From contig DASVFR010000015.1 of NCBI GenBank assembly GCA_036379955.1, forward strand, positions 15,172-79,171: 64,000 bases of DNA. The letters are read 5' to 3'. Positions 58,574 through 64,000 of the stretch are shown here, piece by piece (position 1 is the first letter of the stretch; each line of letters opens with the position of its first letter). The position numbers and the translations under genes are program-made. The notes under the pieces were generated by a model. That model did no database searches and had not been told where the DNA came from. It was given only the letters and a program-made list of their open reading frames with translations. The DNA comes from VRUE01 sp036379955. Lineage in GTDB: Bacteria; Actinomycetota; Thermoleophilia; Solirubrobacterales; 70-9.

Positions 58574-60484
58574 GTGTGCGGGATTGCCGGCAAGGTGAGT
58601 CGCGATGCCGGTGTTCCCGCCGCTCTCGTCGAGCGCATGTGCGCGCGGCAGGAGCACCGCGGCCCCGATTCGCGCGGCCTGCACCTCGGTGACGGCGTCG
58701 GGCTCGGAATCCAACGTCTGCGCGTGATCGACCTGGAGACCGGCGACCAGCCCGTCTACAACGAGGACCGCTCGGTTGCGGTCGTCCTCAACGGCGAGAT
58801 CTACAACTACCGCGAGCTGCGCCGCGAGCTCAGCGAGAGGGGGCACTCGTTCTCGACCCACGGCGACACGGAGGTCATCGCTCACCTCTACGAGGAGGAG
58901 GGCGCGGCCCTGGTGCGGCGACTGAGCGGGATGTTCGCCTTCGCCCTCTGGGACGAGCGCGAGCGGCTGCTGCTGATCGCCCGCGACCGGGTCGGCAAGA
59001 AGCCGCTCTTCTACTGCGAGCGCGAAGGCTGGCTCTCCTTCGCCTCCGAGCTCGGCGCCCTGATGGCGGACCCGGCGATCCCGCGCCAGGTGGACCCGGC
59101 CGCGATCGACTGCTACCTCGCCTACGGCTATATCCAGGCACCGCGGTCGATCTGGCGGGAGGTGAAGAAGCTGCCGCCCGCCCACACCCTCACCTGGCAC
59201 GAAGGCGAGGTCGAGGTCGAGAGGTACTGGAGGCTCGACTACTCGCGCAAGGCCGACGCCCCTCTACCCGAGCTGGAAGAGGAGCTGCGCCGCCAAGTCG
59301 GTGCCGCGGTGCGGCGGCGGATGATCGCCGACGTCCCCCTGGGCGCGCTCCTCTCGGGCGGCGTCGACTCGGCAGTCGTCGTCTCCGAGATGGCCGCCGC
59401 ATCCTCACGGCCCGTGAAGACCTTCTCGATCGGTTTCCCGGAGCGCGAGTACGACGAGCGCTCCCTGGCCCGGCTCACGGCCGAGCGCTTCGCCACCGAG
59501 CACACCGAGTTCGTGGTCGAGCCCGACGCGGTCGAGATCGTCCCCAAGCTCGTCCGCCACTACGGCGAGCCGTACGCCGACTCTTCGGCCATACCCAGCT
59601 TCTACCTGGCGGAGCTGACGCGCCGGCAGGTGACCGTCGCCCTCAACGGCGACGGAGGCGACGAGAGCTTCGCCGGCTACCTGCGCTACGTCGCCAACAG
59701 CCTCGGTCGTGGGCTCGACCTGGCCCCACGACCGCTGCGGCGGGGCGCCGCGGCGACGGCGGACCGCCTGCTGCGAGCAGGCGACGCGCGCGGCCTGCGC
59801 AGCTACGGGCGTCGCTTCCTCACCTCCATCGCCGAGGACCCGCCGGCGCGCTACGCGGATCACGTCTGCATCTTCAACGCCGCCGAGCGGCGCGAGCTGC
59901 TCGGTGGGCGCGCCTCAGCCGCGATCCAGGCTGAGACGGCCGATGTGATCGCACGTCCCTGGCGGGAAGCGTCCGGGCGCAGTCGTCTCGACGTCCTGCT
60001 CGAGACCGATGTCAGCACCTATCTGCCTGGAGACCTGCTGACCAAGATGGACATCGCCTCGATGGCGTACTCGCTCGAGGCCCGCTCGCCTCTGCTAGAC
60101 CCGGAGCTGATGCAGTTCGCCGCCTCGCTGCCGCCTCGGCTCAAGGCGCGGTTGACCGAGAAGAAGTGGATCCTGCGGCGCGCCTATCGAGGGCGCATCC
60201 CCGACCAGGTGCTGGATGGGAAGAAGAGGGGCTTCGGCGTCCCGCTCGGCGCCTGGTTCCGCGGCGAGCTGCGCCAGTTCGCCCGCGACGTGCTGCTCGA
60301 TCCCGCCACCCGCGAAAGCGGTCTCTTCGACGAACGACGGGCGCGGGATCTGCTGGACCTGCACGATCGTGGCGGGGCGGACCGCTCGATGCAAATCTGG
60401 TCCCTGCTGATGCTGGCCCTCTGGCACCGGGAGTTCGGCCTTGCCGGCGTTAGCTCTCGGTCGGAGGTTCCGCTCCGCGTCTAG
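58574..60484 (+). CDS. asnB: Asparagine synthetase (glutamine-hydrolysing), AsnB type
   Basis: A 636-residue amidotransferase. The GTG start makes Cys the second residue, the glutaminase nucleophile (CGIAGKVSR); RQEHRGPDS and NGEIYNY follow. The synthetase half has the pyrophosphate loop LLSGGVDSAVVVSEM near 265, ALNGDGGDESFAGY and LLTKMDIASMAYSLEARSPLLD. In surface-glycan clusters AsnB-like enzymes often amidate uronic acids, which is plausible here, though a plain asparagine role cannot be excluded. Its stop overlaps the converging gene's stop as CTAG. Confidence 0.9.
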   Translation: MCGIAGKVSRDAGVPAALVERMCARQEHRGPDSRGLHLGDGVGLGIQRLRVIDLETGDQPVYNEDRSVAVVLNGEIYNYRELRRELSERGHSFSTHGDTEVIAHLYEEEGAALVRRLSGMFAFALWDERERLLLIARDRVGKKPLFYCEREGWLSFASELGALMADPAIPRQVDPAAIDCYLAYGYIQAPRSIWREVKKLPPAHTLTWHEGEVEVERYWRLDYSRKADAPLPELEEELRRQVGAAVRRRMIADVPLGALLSGGVDSAVVVSEMAAASSRPVKTFSIGFPEREYDERSLARLTAERFATEHTEFVVEPDAVEIVPKLVRHYGEPYADSSAIPSFYLAELTRRQVTVALNGDGGDESFAGYLRYVANSLGRGLDLAPRPLRRGAAATADRLLRAGDARGLRSYGRRFLTSIAEDPPARYADHVCIFNAAERRELLGGRASAAIQAETADVIARPWREASGRSRLDVLLETDVSTYLPGDLLTKMDIASMAYSLEARSPLLDPELMQFAASLPPRLKARLTEKKWILRRAYRGRIPDQVLDGKKRGFGVPLGAWFRGELRQFARDVLLDPATRESGLFDERRARDLLDLHDRGGADRSMQIWSLLMLALWHREFGLAGVSSRSEVPLRV

Positions 60485-61494
60485 GTGGACCACTCGGTGG
60501 CGGGCTCGGGTGCCCAGCCGGGAGACTCGAGGCGGGCGACCACGGCAACGCCGACCGCGATCAGGCAAGTCGCGCCGAGGGCGGCAAGCGACGGGCCCAC
60601 ACTGACGAGGATTACGCCCGCAATCCCCAAAGCCGCCTGCGCGGAGCCGAGAATCGCAGCGACGCCGCGAGCCGAGCCGATCTTCGGCCGCAGCCTGTGG
60701 GTGAGGTGGTCGCGGCCGCCGGTGAACACACCGGCGCCGCGCCGCAGGCGAGAGACGACGACCAGCGTCGTATCCAGTGCCGGGAGACCGACGAGGACGA
60801 TCGCAACCGGCACGAACGCCCAGCCGAGGTGCCCGGTGCCGGGCATCGCCATGATCAGCGCGGCGGCGACGAACCCGATCGGCATGCTGCCGCCGTCGCC
60901 GAGGAAGATGCGCGCCGGCGAGGCGAGATTGAAGCGCAGGAAACCGAAACACGCGCCGGCAAGGGCGAGCGCGAGCGCTCCGAGCTCCGGGTTCTTAGCC
61001 ACAGCGAAGGCCCCCATGACCGTCGCCGAGACGCCGGCCACGGTGGAGGTCGCGCCGTCCATGTTGTCCATCAGGTTGTAGGCGTTGACGACGCCGACGA
61101 CGAACGCCACCGTGATGGGGAGGTCCAGCGCGTCGTTGCCGAAGAGCGACCAGCCGATCCCGGCGACGTAGAGGACGCAGGCCACCGCGGCCTCGATCGC
61201 GAGCCTCGTCAGCGGGCTGAGCTGGTAACGGTCGTCGACCGTCCCGACGCCCAGCAGCACCACGGCGCCGACCGCGATCGCGGCGAAGGCGCTGGAGTCG
61301 CCGCCGAAAATCGCCCCGGCGAGGAGGAAGCCGGCGACGACGGCAATGCCGCCGAGGTACGGGGTGGGGCTACCGTGGCCCTTGTAGCCGACCGGGTGGT
61401 CGAAGAAGCCCGTCGCCTGCGCCAGGCGGATCGCCAGCGGGGTGAAGGCGAGCGTCGCGGCGAGAGCGACGACGAAAGCGAGCTCCGGAGGCAA
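60481..61494 (-). CDS. WecA/MraY-family undecaprenyl-phosphate sugar-1-phosphate transferase
   Basis: A 337-residue protein with about ten membrane segments. Family motifs: GHGSPTPYLGGIAV, TVDDRYQLSPLTRL with the Asp-Asp pair, VNAYNLMDNMDGATS, FLGDGGSMPIGF and the HIII-type GRDHLTHRL. It starts lipid-linked glycan synthesis by moving GlcNAc-1-phosphate or a similar sugar to undecaprenyl phosphate. ATG start, 15 bases after the upstream SDR gene. It is probably the initiating enzyme for the whole cluster. Confidence 0.9.
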   Translation of the reverse strand: MPPELAFVVALAATLAFTPLAIRLAQATGFFDHPVGYKGHGSPTPYLGGIAVVAGFLLAGAIFGGDSSAFAAIAVGAVVLLGVGTVDDRYQLSPLTRLAIEAAVACVLYVAGIGWSLFGNDALDLPITVAFVVGVVNAYNLMDNMDGATSTVAGVSATVMGAFAVAKNPELGALALALAGACFGFLRFNLASPARIFLGDGGSMPIGFVAAALIMAMPGTGHLGWAFVPVAIVLVGLPALDTTLVVVSRLRRGAGVFTGGRDHLTHRLRPKIGSARGVAAILGSAQAALGIAGVILVSVGPSLAALGATCLIAVGVAVVARLESPGWAPEPATEWST

Positions 61495-61509
61495 TCCGAC
61501 GTCCTTCGC

Positions 61510-62556
61510 CTAGGCGTCTACCAGCGGGTCGACGGCGGAGTCGTCGCCGAATTCGACGATCTCGCCATTGGGCGTCGGCAGCGAGTCGACGGCGATCCGG
61601 TCTCGCTCGAAGGCGGCGACGTCGTCGATCGCATCCTCGACGCCACGAGTCGCCCGCCAGCCGGTCATCTGCTCCAGCGCCGTCGTGTCGGGACGTCGCC
61701 GACCCAGCTCCTCGAAGCCGTCGCCGTACGCCTCTTCGTAGGGCACCGTGACGATCCCCGAGCTCGAGCCAACCCGCTCGATCACGGTTTCCGCCAGCTG
61801 GTAGATCGTGATCTCGTCCGAGCGACCCACATTGAAGGCTGTGCCGCGCGCGCCCTCCTCGTCCATCAGCATTACCAAGGCTCTGGTGGTGTCGTGGACG
61901 TGCGCGAAGCAGCGGGACTGACTGCCGTCGCCGTAGACGGTCAGGTCCTCGCCGCGCAGTGCCTGGCCGACGAAACGGGGCAGAACCATGCCGTAGAGGC
62001 CCGTCTGCCGCGGCCCGACCGTGTTGAATAGGCGCACGACGACGTTGTCGGCTTCGCGCTCGCGGTGGTAGCCGAGGGCAATCGACTCGCCGAAGGCCTT
62101 GCCGATCGAGTAAGACCAGCGGGCAACCGACGGCGAGCCGAGGATTCGGTCGGAGTCCTCGGTGAGCGCATCGCTTGAGTTTTTCCCGTAGATCTCAGAG
62201 GTCGACGCGAAGAGGAGCCTGCGCCCGAACCGGCTGGCTCCCTCGGTGATGACCTGTGAGCCGCGCACGCTCCGCGCCAGCGACTCGACCGAGCGTTCGA
62301 CGATCAGCTTGACGCCGACCGCCGAGGCGAGGTGGAAGCAGGCATCGGTCGCCTCCAGGCACTCGTCGACCAGCCCCTCGTCGCAAACCGAGCCCTCGAC
62401 CAGCTCGACCCTCCCGGAGGTGAGGGCGTCGGCGATGTTCTCAACCTTGCCGGTGCTGAGATCGTCGAGCACGAGAACGCTGTCCCCCCGCGCGACGAGC
62501 ACGTCGGTCAGGTGAGAACCGATGAACCCAGCCCCGCCTGTGATCAGGTACCGCAC
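61510..62556 (-). CDS. NAD-dependent epimerase/dehydratase
   Basis: A 348-residue extended SDR. NAD site ITGGAGFIGSHLTDVLVARG at residues 5-24, VLDDLSTG, HLASAVGVKLIVERS, the serine in FASTSEIYGKN, catalytic YSIGK near 165 and VVRLFNTVGPRQTG. The motif set is like UDP-glucose 4-epimerase and UDP-glucuronate decarboxylase relatives; the ATSEIYG-type loop favours a decarboxylase or 4-epimerase acting on UDP sugars. Likely in a transcript with the downstream WecA-type gene. Confidence 0.87.
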   Translation of the reverse strand: MRYLITGGAGFIGSHLTDVLVARGDSVLVLDDLSTGKVENIADALTSGRVELVEGSVCDEGLVDECLEATDACFHLASAVGVKLIVERSVESLARSVRGSQVITEGASRFGRRLLFASTSEIYGKNSSDALTEDSDRILGSPSVARWSYSIGKAFGESIALGYHREREADNVVVRLFNTVGPRQTGLYGMVLPRFVGQALRGEDLTVYGDGSQSRCFAHVHDTTRALVMLMDEEGARGTAFNVGRSDEITIYQLAETVIERVGSSSGIVTVPYEEAYGDGFEELGRRRPDTTALEQMTGWRATRGVEDAIDDVAAFERDRIAVDSLPTPNGEIVEFGDDSAVDPLVDA

Positions 62557-62762
62557 CTACGCATCTCCATGTCTATCGAGTCCCCACCAACGGTCAAGCG
62601 ACCGCGCGACGCGAGACTAGCTCCCTCGATAACTCCCCCGTTTAAAAACCTGTGACCACGTCGCGTTCCGCACGAAGTGGTCTCCGGCAGTAGACCAGAT
62701 CAGCGCCTTGGTGTCAAGAAAAACGAGACTGTTTATCGACTTGGCGAACTCTGGCGAACTCG

Positions 62763-64000
62763 TTAGACGAGCTTGAGCCGCACGCCATGAGGATGAAGCC
62801 CGGTGCCGGTGACCCGCCCTTGGACTTGCTTGCCTTCGTCAAGTAGCTGCCTTGCCTTTCGGCTCAGCTGGATCGTGACCGTGATCGACGCGCCCGGTTC
62901 GAGCTTGAAGTCGGCGCTCCCCGCGGTCACGGTCTTGGTCTTTCCGCTGAGCTTGGCCCTGATCAACAGTTTGACCGTGCCCTTGCATGAGGACGGGCCA
63001 TTGCAGAGGACCCGGAGCAGGGCCTTCTTGCCCTTCTTGATTTTCACCGTGCCCCCGATCACGGCCAAGCCGTTCCCGGGCGGAGGCGGAGGCGGAGGCG
63101 CATCGAAGGTGGCGGTGACGTTCCGCGCTTCGCTCATCGTCACTTTGCACGCGCCGGTCCCGGTGCAGGCGCCGGACCAGCCGGCGAAGCTCGAGCCCGA
63201 CGCAGCCGTGGCGGTAAGGGTGACCTTGCTGAGCACGCCGAATTCAGCAATGCAGATCGATCCACAGTTGATGCCCGATGGCGAGCTGATCACCGTGCCG
63301 GTTCCCGTCCCGGCCTTTTTGACCGTCAGCTTGCGCTTGCCGACCGCGGTGAACATCGCCTTGACGGTCTTGTTGTTCCCCATGACGGTCGCGCATTCTT
63401 CCTGGAACGCACAGCTTCCTTCGACGCCAAACCAGCGCTTGAATTCAGAGCCTTCGTCGGGAGTAGCGGTGAGCTTGACCTGTTCACCTTCCGCGAAGCT
63501 GGCCGCACACGTGCCGCCGCAGTCGATGCCGGCCGGTGAGCTGGTGACGGTTCCGGAACCGGTGCCTTCCTTGGCGATTTCGAGCGAGAATTCTTTGAGA
63601 ATCACTTCTTTATTGAACGTCGCCGTAACTCCTTTCGCGGCGGTCATCGTCAATTTGCAGGCTCCCGAACCACTGCAGTCCCCACTCCAGCCGGCGAATT
63701 TTGAGCCGGCGTTGGAGCTCTGAACGAGTTCGATGCTCGTGCCCTGTGTGTATTTGGCAGCGCAGGTGGTGGCCGAGCCACCGTTGACTTTGCATTTGAC
63801 GGTGCCCGAGCCGGTGCCCGCCGTGGCGATCGTCAGGCTGAATTCGGCCGGGGCGGAGACGTAGGTGAACTTGTCGCCGGCGCCGGTGGTGGATGTGCCG
63901 CCGGGGGTCGTGACCGTGACGTCGACTTCGCCGGCTGCGTGCGCCGGGCTGGTCGCTTTGACTTCGGTCGCCGATTTGACTTCGACGCCGGTCGCTGCGG
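62763..64000 (-). CDS. Secreted InlB-like repeat protein, C-terminal part
   Basis: The frame is open to the right edge, so the N-terminus is missing; 412 residues are visible. In order: the end of an IPT/TIG-type domain (VTTPGGTSTTGAGDKFTYVS), then three InlB-B-like units of about 85 residues, with cores FAGWSGDCSGSG, FKRWFGVEGSC and FAGWSGACTGTG and paired cysteines (GIDCGGTCAASF, GINCGSICIAEF). A PPPPPPP linker leads to a C-terminal beta domain (VKIKKGKKALLRVLCNGPSSCKG) similar to the protein at 34679. Exported adhesin or matrix protein is likely. Composition is more AT-rich than the glycan genes. Confidence 0.8.
   Translation of the reverse strand, partial: AATGVEVKSATEVKATSPAHAAGEVDVTVTTPGGTSTTGAGDKFTYVSAPAEFSLTIATAGTGSGTVKCKVNGGSATTCAAKYTQGTSIELVQSSNAGSKFAGWSGDCSGSGACKLTMTAAKGVTATFNKEVILKEFSLEIAKEGTGSGTVTSSPAGIDCGGTCAASFAEGEQVKLTATPDEGSEFKRWFGVEGSCAFQEECATVMGNNKTVKAMFTAVGKRKLTVKKAGTGTGTVISSPSGINCGSICIAEFGVLSKVTLTATAASGSSFAGWSGACTGTGACKVTMSEARNVTATFDAPPPPPPPGNGLAVIGGTVKIKKGKKALLRVLCNGPSSCKGTVKLLIRAKLSGKTKTVTAGSADFKLEPGASITVTIQLSRKARQLLDEGKQVQGRVTGTGLHPHGVRLKLV

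Overview
The window is high-GC DNA that looks like an actinobacterial chromosome segment. The gene set fits the class Thermoleophilia (Solirubrobacterales-like) best: F420-type oxidoreductase, a SigB/SigF-type sigma factor, CPPGQTG-type secreted proteins, secreted InlB-like repeat proteins, and TIM-barrel hydrolases with signal peptides. That placement is inference from gene content; there is no rRNA to settle it. No rRNA, tRNA, CRISPR array or insertion sequence was seen. Genes are tightly packed, very often with 4-base stop/start overlaps (ATGA, GTGA, TTGA and apparently CTGA).

Region 1 (1-17.0 kb) is mainly metabolic: the end of a GH92 mannosidase, a GT39-type membrane glycosyltransferase with GtrA, small enzymes (SixA-like phosphatase, VOC, GNAT, two SDRs, a deazaflavin-type reductase, an MBL hydrolase), a TetR-glpK-plsC glycerolipid unit divergent from an amidase with a 16-bp perfect palindrome between them, then GT2, a 70-residue biotinyl carrier protein, enoyl-CoA hydratase and an AlkA-type glycosylase. 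Region 2 (17.1-23.7 kb) is a biotin locus, bioB-bioF-bioD and bioA, interrupted by a divergent MarR-MFS efflux pair. Region 3 (23.8-33 kb) holds NUDIX, LemA, rubredoxin-GMC oxidoreductase, superoxide dismutase, and a convergent sigma/anti-sigma pair, each with a possible SigF-type promoter, followed by a secreted hydrolase and a Baeyer-Villiger-type monooxygenase. Region 4 (33.1-37.0 kb) has lower-GC secreted repeat proteins and a three-gene secreted/cell-surface operon. Region 5 (37.1-62.6 kb) is a large surface-glycan cluster: O-antigen-ligase-like protein, three different sulfotransferases, about eight glycosyltransferases (including a GT14-type branching enzyme), two methyltransferases, a single-chain GT92-ABC exporter fusion, a polymerase-like membrane protein, a Wzz/BY-kinase with a GYY repeat tail, AsnB, two SDR epimerases and a WecA/MraY-type initiating transferase. 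The window ends inside another secreted InlB-like repeat protein.

The most unusual signal is a set of nested palindromic elements. Two 49-bp copies with identical 12-bp arms lie inside the conserved genes glpK and bioD, where they are translated as in-frame insertions. Similar 41-54 bp elements sit in the amidase N-terminus, between bioF and bioD, after bioD, and upstream of lemA and the biotin carrier gene. Four longer nested palindromes (68-145 bp) start at or near stop codons. Other points of note are two probable CTG start codons and three convergent gene pairs whose stop codons overlap as CTAG.
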